Of a stretch of DNA of 49,429 nucleotides, positions 1 through 6,863 are shown in pieces. This stretch comes from JAYEJB01 sp034716415. Its GTDB lineage: Bacteria; Patescibacteriota; Patescibacteriia; SG8-24. The DNA lies in assembly GCA_034716415.1 (NCBI GenBank), contig JAYEJB010000011.1:1-49429 (forward strand), in the 5' to 3' direction. Under the pieces are notes generated by a model. That model did not search any database, was not told the DNA's origin, and saw nothing but the letters and a program-made list of their open reading frames with translations. Each line of letters starts with the position of its first letter. Position 1 is the stretch's first letter. Made by a program: the position numbers and the translations under genes.

Positions 1-77
1 AATTACCATTCGCTGCCACCGACCGCACGGTGATGCCTGGGCGCTAATCTGAGCGGCAAAATGAGAACTTACAAACC

Positions 78-118
78 GGAAGTTTTAACTTCCCAAAAAA
101 GCGGAAGATTTAACTTCC
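78..118. promoter_or_regulatory. tandem inverted-repeat operator candidate
   Basis: Two 16-bp near-identical sites, 78-93 and 103-118, start exactly 25 bp apart. The first is GGAAGTT-TT-AACTTCC, with 7-bp arms; the second is GGAAGATTTAACTTCC, with the outer 5 bp of each arm intact. They lie immediately upstream of the promoter of the first gene. Two dyads at a fixed spacing beside a -35 box is the usual arrangement for a dimeric regulator; that a regulator binds here is inference, and its gene is not visible. Confidence 0.5.
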
Positions 119-141
119 CTTTGACAGATTGACCGAGACGG

Positions 142-170
142 TTGACAACCTCTGTCATAACTGATACTAT
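142..170 (+). promoter_or_regulatory. sigma70-type promoter
   Basis: TTGACA at 142-147, a 17-bp spacer, and TACTAT at 165-170. The -35 box is consensus and the -10 box matches 4 of 6. Predicted transcription start is near 177, giving a leader of about 45 nt with a strong AAGGAGG before the ATG at 224. A second TTGACA at 121-126 has no matching -10. Confidence 0.7.
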
Positions 171-223
171 CACTTGTCACGGCGAGAGCCGCTTTCCCTG
201 CAAGGGGTGAAGGAGGGAGTGTT

Positions 224-724
224 ATGTATATCAGCGGAGAGACCGCACGGGCAACACCCGTAACCCGCCTTTCCGAGAGGAAAAAGGACCTTCAATTCAT
301 CGATCTCATCACAGGCATCCAATACGTCAAGACCGATGGCATTGAGGCGGAGATTCGTTTCAAAACATCCGACGACGTCCCGGAACTTTGGTTCCGGACC
401 CTGCGCGTCAAGCTGACCCATATGGCCAGCGGTCGCAATGCGACCGGCAAACTGAACACCGCCCTGATACTGTCCCGCTCCAGCTCTGGCGCCACTATCA
501 AGATCGGTTCGCTGTGGTCGAGTATGGGCCGGATCAGCGGGAAACACTTCAGGGTCGAGGTGACGACGCAATCAGGACTCAAGAAGGTCCTACTGTACAC
601 ACCAAGCGCTGACACCAGACAACCGACACATTCCGAGGTGTCCCTCAGCGACCAGCTGGCCGAAAAGCCACACGCTTGCACGGTCATCGACTGGACGACG
701 CGCGAACGACGAGTGGTCGCATGA
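224..724 (+). CDS. hypothetical protein (166 aa), PilZ-like by pattern only
   Basis: Soluble protein of 166 aa with no signal peptide or membrane segment; I do not recognise a family with confidence. Residues 20-120 alternate beta-strand-like segments with polar turns, including an early basic RLSERKK stretch and GxxxT/SG-rich turns in the middle, loosely reminiscent of a small beta-barrel such as PilZ, but no PilZ RxxxR plus D/NxSxxG motif can be claimed. The start is set by an excellent ribosome-binding site (AAGGAGG at 210-216, spacing 7). It is a single-gene unit: its own promoter with two operator-like dyads upstream, its own terminator at 770-799, and a convergent neighbour. The dedicated operator suggests conditional expression; function is unknown. 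Confidence 0.75.
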   Translation: MYISGETARATPVTRLSERKKDLQFIDLITGIQYVKTDGIEAEIRFKTSDDVPELWFRTLRVKLTHMASGRNATGKLNTALILSRSSSGATIKIGSLWSSMGRISGKHFRVEVTTQSGLKKVLLYTPSADTRQPTHSEVSLSDQLAEKPHACTVIDWTTRERRVVA

Positions 725-769
725 AGATGAGCGAGACGGACGGATGGATCTACTCCATTCCACACTGAT

Positions 770-799
770 GACGCGAGACGACCTCGCGTCGTTTTTTTT
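770..799 (+). terminator. intrinsic terminator
   Basis: Perfect 8-bp stem GACGCGAG/CTCGCGTC with a 5-nt loop, followed by G and eight T. It ends the transcript of the 224-724 gene. Confidence 0.9.
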
Positions 800-845
800 C
801 GCCATAGATATTTAGTGCCTGCAGAGCCGGCACAATCAGAGATGC

Positions 846-877
846 GGACCCCCCGAAGCCTCGGCGAAGAGGGGTCC
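846..877. repeat. dispersed palindromic repeat, GGACCCC...GGGGTCC type
   Basis: Arms GGACCCC (846-852) and GGGGTCC (871-877) enclose CCGAAGCCTCGGCGAAGA. Nearly the same core recurs at 39291-39321 in front of lemA, so this is a genome-dispersed element rather than a local terminator. Confidence 0.6.
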
Positions 878-885
878 CTCCATAT

Positions 886-909
886 AAAAAACCGACCCAC
901 TAGGATCGG
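886..909 (-). terminator. intrinsic terminator
   Basis: On the minus strand a 7-bp stem CCGATCC/GGGTCGG (one G-T pair), loop TAGT, then a T run. It lies 9 bp past the stop of the 918-1472 kinase. Confidence 0.85.
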
Positions 910-917
910 AATAACGG

Positions 918-1472
918 TCATCTCCTCCGGATATCTTCCGCGATGGCCGCGAAGTCGACCTTGCTGAATTCGGTCGTATCGACCTCAATCAACCGTCCGG
1001 GCAGGATAAGCGGATCCAGTCTCCACTGCAACAGACTCGGTCTGAACCTCTCGAGACAGTTCGCGTCGTCATGACCAGGATGGCGTTCACCACTCAGGGC
1101 CCGATTCGAGAAGCGTCGATACACCTCTTCTCCATCTGCATAGCAGAGCACCTGGACACACGAGAAACCGTGCTGAAAACAGAGCTTGGTGATGCGGTCC
1201 GAGAAGATCTCCCTACGGAAAAAATTTTCGATCATGCAGGAGACACCAGCGCGCAGACAGGCTTCAATCACGCGAAAATGAATTCTGATCGCAGCGGAGC
1301 CCACGGTCTTAGACCATTCACGGTCCTGGACCCCGATCTTATCGAATATCGCCTCCTTGTAGTCATCCTCGATAAAGAGCGGCAGGCCGAGAATGTCGGC
1401 TACGACCCGCGCCAGCGTCGTCTTGCCGGTCGCCGGTAACCCGTTGACCACCACTAATGTGCGTTCGAGCAT
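918..1472 (-). CDS. P-loop kinase-like protein (AAA_33 / zeta-toxin-like fold)
   Basis: A 184-aa cytosolic protein starting with a beta strand and a Walker A motif GLPATGKT (residues 12-19), the layout of small P-loop kinases such as gluconate kinase, chloramphenicol phosphotransferase and zeta toxins. An acidic IEDDYKEAIFD segment near residue 34 sits where these families place the substrate-binding Asp, and an arginine-containing lid-like stretch occurs near 117-125. Substrate cannot be read from sequence; phosphorylation of a small molecule by ATP is the family expectation. ATG at 1472 has a good GGAGGA site 8-10 nt upstream. It is monocistronic, between the thrS terminator (1520-1547) and its own terminator (886-909). 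No antitoxin-like partner is adjacent, so a metabolic kinase is preferred over a toxin. Confidence 0.8.
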   Translation of the reverse strand: MLERTLVVVNGLPATGKTTLARVVADILGLPLFIEDDYKEAIFDKIGVQDREWSKTVGSAAIRIHFRVIEACLRAGVSCMIENFFRREIFSDRITKLCFQHGFSCVQVLCYADGEEVYRRFSNRALSGERHPGHDDANCLERFRPSLLQWRLDPLILPGRLIEVDTTEFSKVDFAAIAEDIRRR

Positions 1473-1519
1473 TCCTTTCTCCTCCAGAGAATATTGTGCT
1501 TTATCCTCATTTCAATGTC

Positions 1520-1547
1520 AAAACTGCCTGGCACTGGTGCCAGGCAG
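1520..1547 (-). terminator. thrS terminator
   Basis: Minus strand: perfect 10-bp stem CTGCCTGGCA/TGCCAGGCAG, loop CCAG, then TTTT. It lies 24 bp past the thrS stop. Confidence 0.8.
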
Positions 1548-1570
1548 AATGTGGATTAAAATGGGGAAAA

Positions 1571-3382
1571 CTAAGGCTTCGCTTTTCGTTCCGTAATATT
1601 CTCCTTCACCCTCTTTACGAACTCATCGTATCCCATCGGCACCTCGTCCTTCTCGCCGCGGATGCGGACGTTCAGTTCCTTGAGCGACTTCTCCTTGTCG
1701 CCGATGACGAGTGCGTACGGAATCTTCAGCTTCTCGGCCTTCCTGACCTTGTACCCCACGGTCTCGCGCAGTTCGTCGTAACCGACGCGGATACCTTCGG
1801 CTCTCAACTTCGCTTCCAGATCGCGACAGACATCCCAATGATCCTTGCCGACCGGTATCACCTGCACCTGCACGGGCGCGAACCAAGCCGGAAACGCGCC
1901 GGCGTAATGCTCGATCAGGATCGCCATGAAGCGCTCGAACGAACCGAGAATCGCGCGATGGATCATGACCGGCTGGTGCTTCTCGCCGTCCTCGCCCATG
2001 TACGTCAGCCCGAACCGCTCCGGCATGTTGAAATCGAGCTGACACGTGGCGAGCTGCCACTCGCGTCCGATGGCGTCCTTGGCGACGAAGTCCAGCTTCG
2101 GACCGTAAAACGCAGCCTCACCGATACCGACCTCGAACTCATGACCTTCATCACGGATGACTTTCTCGAGAATCTTGATCGCTTTCTCCCAGATATTCTT
2201 GTCGCCCAGATACTTTTCCGGAGTCTCCGGATCATCCACCGAAAGACGGATGCTGAGAGGCATACCGAACCCTTCGTAGAATCCCCGGATGATGTCCATC
2301 ACCCCCTTCACTTCCTGCTCGACCTGATCCATGGCGCAGAAGACATGCGCGTCGTCCTGCGTAATGGAACGCACGCGTGACAGACCCTGTAGCTGACCGG
2401 TGTTCTCGTCGCGGTAGACCATCGTCACTTCGGACATGCGGATCGGCAGGTCGCGATAGCTCCGTGGTTGTGACGCGTAGATCTGCGTGTGATGTGGACA
2501 GTTCATCGGCTTCAAGACGAACTCATCGTCGGTCTTCTTGCTCCTGACATGGAAAAGATCGTCCTCGAACTTGTCCCAGTGACCACTGGTCTTGTAGAGC
2601 TCGGTCTTGGCGATGTGCGGGATACGGACGCGCTTATAGCCCAGGGGCACCTGCAACGAGTTCACGAACTTCTCCAGTTCCTCGCGGATGATCACGCCGC
2701 GCTCGGTAAAGAGCGGCAGGCCGGACCCCACGAGCGGCGAAAAAGCGAACAGGTCGAGTTCCTGACCGAGCTTGCGATGGTCGCGCTTCTCCGCCTCCTC
2801 GAGCATCTTCAGATGAGCATCGAGATCCTCTTTCGTCTCGAATAACAATCCGTACACACGCGTCAACATCGGATTATCGCTGTTGCCGCGCCAGTACGCG
2901 CCGGCGGCCTTGGTCAGCTTGAACGCCTGACCGACTTCCTTGGTGCTCGGTACGTGCGGCCCGCGACAGAGATCCGCGAATTCACCGTTCCAGTAGACCG
3001 ATGCAGTGTCGACCGAGCCGCCGATGTCACCAGCCTCCTCTTCACTGACCCTGGTGGTCCCCTTCTCCTTCAGAGATTTCAAAAGTTCCACCTTGAAGTC
3101 CTGCCCGCGCTCGGCGAAAAACTTGATCGCCTCGTCGATACTCATCTCCTCGCGCCGGAACTCCTCGTTCCTCTGCATGATCTTGCGCATCCGCTTCTCG
3201 ATCTTCGGCAGGTCGGTAGTAGTGATGGGCGTAGTAGTCTGGATATCGTAATAGAACCCGTTGTCGATCGCCGGACCGATGCCCAGCTTCGCCTCGGGAT
3301 ACAGCTCCATTACAGCGGCCGCCAGAACGTGTGCCGCCGAATGTCGCTTGACTTCAACCTGATCCTGATTGTCTTTGCCCAT
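1571..3382 (-). CDS. thrS: threonyl-tRNA synthetase lacking the TGS domain
   Basis: Charges tRNA-Thr with threonine using ATP (class II synthetase). The 603-aa protein begins directly at the N2 editing domain: HSAAH (His14, His18) and DLCRGPH keep the HxxxH plus CxxxH editing site. The catalytic core has the three zinc ligands expected of ThrRS, Cys in PMNCPHH, His in QDDAH and His in MIHRAILGS, and the C-terminal anticodon-binding domain follows (GKDHWDVCRDLEAKL onward). The usual N-terminal TGS (N1) domain of about 60 residues is absent. I chose ATG at 3382; the open frame extends six codons to a TTG at 3400, but that lies in a dispersed repeat. No Shine-Dalgarno is seen and no T-box leader is present. 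Monocistronic. Confidence 0.95.
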   Translation of the reverse strand: MGKDNQDQVEVKRHSAAHVLAAAVMELYPEAKLGIGPAIDNGFYYDIQTTTPITTTDLPKIEKRMRKIMQRNEEFRREEMSIDEAIKFFAERGQDFKVELLKSLKEKGTTRVSEEEAGDIGGSVDTASVYWNGEFADLCRGPHVPSTKEVGQAFKLTKAAGAYWRGNSDNPMLTRVYGLLFETKEDLDAHLKMLEEAEKRDHRKLGQELDLFAFSPLVGSGLPLFTERGVIIREELEKFVNSLQVPLGYKRVRIPHIAKTELYKTSGHWDKFEDDLFHVRSKKTDDEFVLKPMNCPHHTQIYASQPRSYRDLPIRMSEVTMVYRDENTGQLQGLSRVRSITQDDAHVFCAMDQVEQEVKGVMDIIRGFYEGFGMPLSIRLSVDDPETPEKYLGDKNIWEKAIKILEKVIRDEGHEFEVGIGEAAFYGPKLDFVAKDAIGREWQLATCQLDFNMPERFGLTYMGEDGEKHQPVMIHRAILGSFERFMAILIEHYAGAFPAWFAPVQVQVIPVGKDHWDVCRDLEAKLRAEGIRVGYDELRETVGYKVRKAEKLKIPYALVIGDKEKSLKELNVRIRGEKDEVPMGYDEFVKRVKENITERKAKP

Positions 3383-3390
3383 ATGTTTAG

Positions 3391-3455
3391 CGAGACTCAA
3401 GACTCAAATTTCAAGACACAAGTCTTAAGCTTGGCATCTTGTATTTTGAGTCAAT
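3391..3455. repeat. solo AAGACACAAG-family repeat
   Basis: Contains AGACTCAAGACTC, TTCAAGACACAAGTCTT and, inverted, TTTTGAGTC. The units match those forming the inverted repeats around the four-helix-bundle cassette at 6415-6888. Here they abut the thrS start codon with no gene inside, so this is read as a remnant or solo copy. Confidence 0.6.
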
Positions 3456-3534
3456 TTTTACGAGATAAAGCGTACTCCTTAGGTGAAATTGGGGCAAGTA
3501 CGCCACGGAGTGGCGCTTAATCGGTCATATGCCT

Positions 3535-3560
3535 TATAATCATCTTATCAACGTAAGATG
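3535..3560 (+). promoter_or_regulatory. -10 box and leader hairpin
   Basis: A consensus TATAAT at 3535-3540 without a convincing -35, followed by a 7-bp hairpin CATCTTA/TAAGATG at 3541-3560 just before the ATG at 3569. The leader would be about 20 nt. Between here and the thrS start (3383-3534) I see only repeats and a small CGCCAC/GTGGCG hairpin at 3501-3515. Confidence 0.4.
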
Positions 3561-3568
3561 CGAAATAT

Positions 3569-4054
3569 ATGCCAAAGATAGAACAAGACCCTAAGACTGA
3601 GCCCCGAGAAAACGGTCCGGAATCCGAATCCGACACCAGGCTGGACGATCAGATCAATAACATCATGGAAAACACCGGCGGCATGACTTTCCGGACGGAC
3701 CGGAAGTATGGCATTTCCGACGGTAAGCTGAACAAGATAGAGCATGAGATCGACGGGCTGGAACTTGGCACCGACGAGCGGGAGGCTGTGCTGGCCAGAG
3801 TCAAGCAGATGCTCATCGAACAGCGGGACCGAATGGCTTTCAGGGAGACCCTGACGAACGCCGCGCTGGAGACGGAGGAGGGCGTAGACAGAACCCGACA
3901 CGAGATCGAGGCGAACGGCGCAATCGGGCTCGACGTCGATGACTCGGATATCGAAGAGGTGCGATTGGAACGCGAAGAGAACGAGCCGTCTACCAAGAAA
4001 CAGCGAGGCTGGCTTGGGAGATTGGCGTCCAAGATACTGGGCAAAAAGGACTGA
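3569..4054 (+). CDS. acidic hypothetical protein with basic C-terminal tail (161 aa)
   Basis: Unrecognised, highly charged cytosolic protein. The first 40 residues are disordered and acidic, residues 45-110 are predicted helical with heptad-like charge alternation (coiled-coil-like), and residues 115-145 are strongly acidic. The last 20 residues switch to a basic amphipathic helix containing WLGRLASKILGKK. The downstream gene (4073-4564) has the same architecture with a tail SPWDRLKFWKR. The tails resemble amphipathic membrane-targeting helices, so peripheral membrane association is a reasonable guess. The pair is separated by 18 bp and shares one terminator, so it is likely a two-gene operon. 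No good ribosome-binding site precedes ATG 3569. Confidence 0.75.
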   Translation: MPKIEQDPKTEPRENGPESESDTRLDDQINNIMENTGGMTFRTDRKYGISDGKLNKIEHEIDGLELGTDEREAVLARVKQMLIEQRDRMAFRETLTNAALETEEGVDRTRHEIEANGAIGLDVDDSDIEEVRLEREENEPSTKKQRGWLGRLASKILGKKD

Positions 4055-4072
4055 CGACTAAATGACGTTCCT

Positions 4073-4564
4073 ATGACGAGAGAATCAGGACCGACAATGC
4101 ACGGTTTCAGTAAACCGGACGAGGAATTCGATCCGGACAAGACCATGACGGGTTTTGAGCCGGCACCCGAGGGTGAGCCGGAAACCGAAGAAGACGAGAA
4201 GGCGCAGCAAGATCGCATCGGGCGTCAGGTGTTGCGTGGTGTGGATCTGCGGGACAAGATCGCCGCGGAGATGCGAGAGGCTATTGCGTCAGGCAAACCG
4301 GAAGAGGAGGTCGAGCAGTACCGGGAGATGCTTCGACTGCATCAGGACGCCGCAGTTCGACGGACTGAAGGCCTCGGGGAATCCGATGACGACATCCCAC
4401 TCCCGAAGGAAATGCCTAAGACCGAATTCCATGAAGTGAAGCATAAGGTACGATTCTTCGAGCCTGAAGAGCTTGAGGAAGGCAAAAGACTGCATGAAGA
4501 AGAACAACAGGCACTGAGAAAAAAGAAGAGCCCCTGGGACAGACTAAAATTCTGGAAACGCTGA
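4073..4564 (+). CDS. acidic hypothetical protein with basic Trp-containing C-terminal tail (163 aa)
   Basis: Second member of the pair starting at 3569. Residues 1-50 are acidic and disordered, 50-100 helical (a long run of charged residues around EMREAIASGKPEEEVEQY, coiled-coil-like), 105-150 acidic, and the last 15 residues are basic and aromatic (KKKSPWDRLKFWKR). Sequence identity to the first protein is not obvious, but the order of charge blocks and the Trp-containing basic tail are shared. The ATG at 4073 gives the longest frame; an internal ATG at 4097 has a better spaced AGGA (4087-4090) and may be the true start. Function unknown; both may act together at the membrane face. Confidence 0.72.
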   Translation: MTRESGPTMHGFSKPDEEFDPDKTMTGFEPAPEGEPETEEDEKAQQDRIGRQVLRGVDLRDKIAAEMREAIASGKPEEEVEQYREMLRLHQDAAVRRTEGLGESDDDIPLPKEMPKTEFHEVKHKVRFFEPEELEEGKRLHEEEQQALRKKKSPWDRLKFWKR

Positions 4565-4577
4565 ATATGAACTAAGC

Positions 4578-4600
4578 CCGGCGAGCAATCGCCGGTTTTT
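4578..4600 (+). terminator. intrinsic terminator
   Basis: Perfect 7-bp stem CCGGCGA/TCGCCGG, loop GCAA, then TTTTT. It ends the two-gene unit 3569-4564. Confidence 0.9.
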
Positions 4601-4608
4601 GGTTCGGG

Positions 4609-4637
4609 TTGACTATGACACCTGAAAGATATATGAT
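4609..4637 (+). promoter_or_regulatory. sigma70-type promoter
   Basis: TTGACT at 4609-4614, 17-bp spacer, TATGAT at 4632-4637. Predicted start near 4644, so the leader is only about 15 nt and is mostly the ribosome-binding site. Confidence 0.75.
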
Positions 4638-4658
4638 ACCCGCAATCAGGAGGTGGGG

Positions 4659-5078
4659 ATGCAAAACGAAACCGCGAGCACATCAGGCGCCGCTTCAAGA
4701 AGCGAGCTAAGCAAGCCGGTGGCAAAATATCTCGGCAAGAGGTATGGCCTGATCATCGCGCTGCGTGTACTCGAGAATGATTCCGCTATCCGGAAAGCAG
4801 TGCCGGATGTCGAGGGGGCGAGACTCTCACTGGAAAGGCAGTTGGCCGATCTCGAATACGGAAGAAAACTCGAACTCGCTCTTTCCCGCGTCGAGACCAC
4901 CATTTTCCTGTCACGAGAGAATGCACAGGTCATCGAAATCGGAAACAAAATCCGGAAACTGGCGACGATCAGGGACACGCACAATCAACCTAACGGCCGC
5001 CGCGGCATCCTGTCCGAGATCGACCACCTGTTGGACGAGCTAGACATCCTGACGCTCGGCGCGCCGATGCCCCGATAG
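4659..5078 (+). CDS. hypothetical helical protein (139 aa)
   Basis: Small cytosolic protein of 139 aa that I do not recognise. After about 20 low-complexity N-terminal residues (Ser/Ala/Thr rich), the sequence is almost entirely helix-forming, with regularly spaced Leu/Ile/Val and Arg/Glu (VEGARLSLERQLADLEYG; IEIGNKIRKLATIRD), suggesting a helical bundle or coiled coil. The start is fixed at ATG 4659: AGGAGGT at 4648-4654 is the ribosome-binding site, and the GTG two codons upstream overlaps it. It has its own promoter (4609-4637) and a bidirectional terminator, so it is a single-gene unit. Confidence 0.75.
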   Translation: MQNETASTSGAASRSELSKPVAKYLGKRYGLIIALRVLENDSAIRKAVPDVEGARLSLERQLADLEYGRKLELALSRVETTIFLSRENAQVIEIGNKIRKLATIRDTHNQPNGRRGILSEIDHLLDELDILTLGAPMPR

Positions 5079-5085
5079 ACTCAAA

Positions 5086-5111
5086 ACCACCCCCGAAAGG
5101 GCGGTTTTTTT
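5086..5111. terminator. bidirectional terminator
   Basis: Imperfect stem around CCACCCCCGAAAGGGCGG with T7 on the plus side and TTTT on the minus side. It separates the convergent genes ending at 5078 and 5194. A GCGGAC/GTCCGC hairpin at 5127-5141 without a T run lies beyond it. Confidence 0.7.
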
Positions 5112-5193
5112 CACCTCTGATACCTATGCGGACGCTGTCCGCGATGTAACCTATGAACCCGCCGAAGTCTTGGTGGAGGTAGGTCTTTTTTCA

Positions 5194-6339
5194 TTATCTG
5201 ACTTCAACTTCGATATGATCCGCCACGTTCGGCAAGCGACGGGACCAGAACGGCTTGAGCTTCACGGACGCTGACGAGACGCCGTCCAGTGATTCCAGAT
5301 ATTCCTTGGCCGCATCGATGGTGACGCCGGTGATCTTGTCCGGATCGAGACCGTGGGCATCGTCAGAAAGGATTGCCGTACCCGCGGCCACGACGCGGAT
5401 GTTGGCGCGACGGCCCAGCAGGTCGCATTTCTCTACTTCCATCAGCAGGTCCGCCTCATTGAGATGCAACAGTGACCGATCGTACGACAGCCGATCCTCC
5501 AGCAATTGTCTGACCTGACCACGAAGCTCGTCGCGGTCGAAGAACACACCCGAACCGATGACCGCGACGTTCATCCTGAATTCATCGGCCTCCTCTCCGG
5601 CCGCGACGTCGCTCTCCTGGCGCGTGGTCTCGAACCGGAACAGTTCGCCTGTGCGTGGCACCCCATCTTCACGAGCCTTTTCACGCATCACGTCCGAAAG
5701 TTCGGCCCGGAGACGCTCTTCAAGCAATTCTTCCGCCTTGATGATGTCGGTGGCGGTCACCATGCGGACCTCGCGCTGGCCGCTCACGAGCGGATCGATC
5801 GTCTCGACCGTGAAGTGTTGTCTGGTACCGGGATTCAATCCGGGAATGGTGAAAGTCGCGTCGCCGATCGCACCGCCTTCTCCGGGTTCATCGGCGTAGA
5901 TGTCGACGGACGCGGAACCGAACGCCGGAACCGCTACCGTCTTGTCGATACGGAACAGCAAGCCGTCCGGTGTCAGCAAACGGGTAGTCGCGACCAACGT
6001 CTGCGAACGCGACAGCGAGCTGGTGATACGCACACGCCCCTCGGCGCGCAGGTCTATCGTGACAACGGACGTCGCGGGAAAAGCCTGTGAAACCTTCTTC
6101 GAAATCTCATAGACCCCGCCGTTGACCTCACCTTCCGTGGCTTGCATCGTGATATCGATGATGAAATCGCCTTCGGTCTCCTCTTGATCGGACAACACCA
6201 CGATCTCGGCGCGGGAAAAGACGACGTAAGCCGAGAAGATGGCGATTGCCGCGGCCAAAGCGAAAAAGACCACGGCGATTCCGCGATACAGGCCGGTGGT
6301 GGTACCTCGCTGTTCCTTGGGAGGGGTGGCGGTTATCAT
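5194..6339 (-). CDS. membrane-anchored protein with baseplate-J-like C-terminal region
   Basis: A 381-aa protein with a short cytosolic N-terminus, one membrane segment at about residues 19-42 (GIAVVFFALAAAIAIFSAYV) and a large predicted extracellular part. Residues 60-190 are beta-rich. A charged helical stretch (residues about 200-235) leads to a C-terminal region whose pattern (DPDKITGVTIDAAKEYLESL, then GVSSASVKLKPFW, RLPNVADHIEVEV) resembles the end of baseplate J-like proteins known from contractile-injection systems and common as a membrane-tethered form in Patescibacteria. Whether it assembles into any injection device is unknown: no sheath, tube or other baseplate gene is nearby. Likely leaderless: TAAAAT at 6346-6351 places transcription start at or next to the ATG at 6339. 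Confidence 0.7.
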   Translation of the reverse strand: MITATPPKEQRGTTTGLYRGIAVVFFALAAAIAIFSAYVVFSRAEIVVLSDQEETEGDFIIDITMQATEGEVNGGVYEISKKVSQAFPATSVVTIDLRAEGRVRITSSLSRSQTLVATTRLLTPDGLLFRIDKTVAVPAFGSASVDIYADEPGEGGAIGDATFTIPGLNPGTRQHFTVETIDPLVSGQREVRMVTATDIIKAEELLEERLRAELSDVMREKAREDGVPRTGELFRFETTRQESDVAAGEEADEFRMNVAVIGSGVFFDRDELRGQVRQLLEDRLSYDRSLLHLNEADLLMEVEKCDLLGRRANIRVVAAGTAILSDDAHGLDPDKITGVTIDAAKEYLESLDGVSSASVKLKPFWSRRLPNVADHIEVEVR

Positions 6340-6345
6340 GGGTTT

Positions 6346-6351
6346 ATTTTA
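6346..6351 (-). promoter_or_regulatory. -10 box giving a leaderless mRNA
   Basis: TAAAAT (minus strand) ends 6 nt before the ATG of the 5194-6339 gene, so the predicted transcription start is the A of the start codon. No Shine-Dalgarno exists. The -35 is weak. Confidence 0.5.
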
Positions 6352-6414
6352 GCAAAGCTGTGCTTTAGAAGAAAATATCAGGCTTAACGGCCGAAGAGTC
6401 TAAAACCGTATTGA

Positions 6415-6439
6415 AGACACAAGACCCAAGACACAAGAC
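6415..6439. repeat. left inverted repeat of four-helix-bundle cassette
   Basis: 25 bp built from AAGACACAAG/AAGACCC units. It is the perfect reverse complement of 6864-6888. Confidence 0.9.
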
Positions 6440-6490
6440 CCAAGTCGATTATTTGACTTGATAAAGCCGTGCATGCTAGAAGAGTGGCGT

Positions 6491-6856
6491 ATGGCTCACT
6501 TATCATTCACGAAACTCCATATCTGGCGGGAAGCGTACGATCTTTCACTGCTGGTATACAAAATCAGTCGATATTTTCCGGATTATGAAAAATTTGGACT
6601 AACCTCACAAGTTCGCAGATCATCGGTGTCGGTGGCTGCGAATATCGCCGAAGGGGACGGGAGACCATCAAATGCCGACAAGTGCAGATTCTTTGGAATC
6701 GCCCAAGGCTCTGCACAAGAAACCGCCATGCATATCCTATTATCAAGAGATCTGGGTTTTATCGAAATCAAGCAGGCAGATGAACTGATAAAAAGATATA
6801 CCGGACTTTTAGCCGGTATCAGCACTTTAGTCAGACACCTAAAAAAAATGACTTGA
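6491..6856 (+). CDS. four-helix bundle protein (S23 / 23S rRNA IVS-protein family)
   Basis: A 121-aa all-helical protein of the family first seen as proteins encoded in intervening sequences of 23S rRNA genes (PF05635/TIGR02436). Family hallmarks are visible: F-x-x-L-x-x-W-x-x-A near the start (FTKLHIWREAYDL), FP-x-x-E-x-F-G-L-x-x-Q-x-R-R-x-x-x-S-x-x-x-N-I-A-E-G in the middle, and a helical C-terminus with LLSRDLGFI. Members form pentamers; no catalytic activity is established. I start at ATG 6491 because family members begin a few residues before the conserved Phe; the frame is open upstream to 6458. No strong ribosome-binding site. Here it is not in an rRNA gene but between perfect inverted repeats. 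Confidence 0.92.
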   Translation: MAHLSFTKLHIWREAYDLSLLVYKISRYFPDYEKFGLTSQVRRSSVSVAANIAEGDGRPSNADKCRFFGIAQGSAQETAMHILLSRDLGFIEIKQADELIKRYTGLLAGISTLVRHLKKMT

Positions 6857-6863
6857 AACTTGA

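Noticed and set aside
918..1472. Zeta toxin of a toxin-antitoxin pair
   Set aside because: The P-loop kinase has no adjacent epsilon-like antitoxin and is insulated by terminators on both sides; a metabolic kinase is more likely.
1457..2380. Open frame of 307 codons antisense to thrS
   Set aside because: Shadow of thrS; the sense frame has every ThrRS motif.
3383..3568. T-box or other riboswitch upstream of thrS
   Set aside because: No T-box bulge sequence or antiterminator could be found; the region is dispersed repeat plus a short hairpin.
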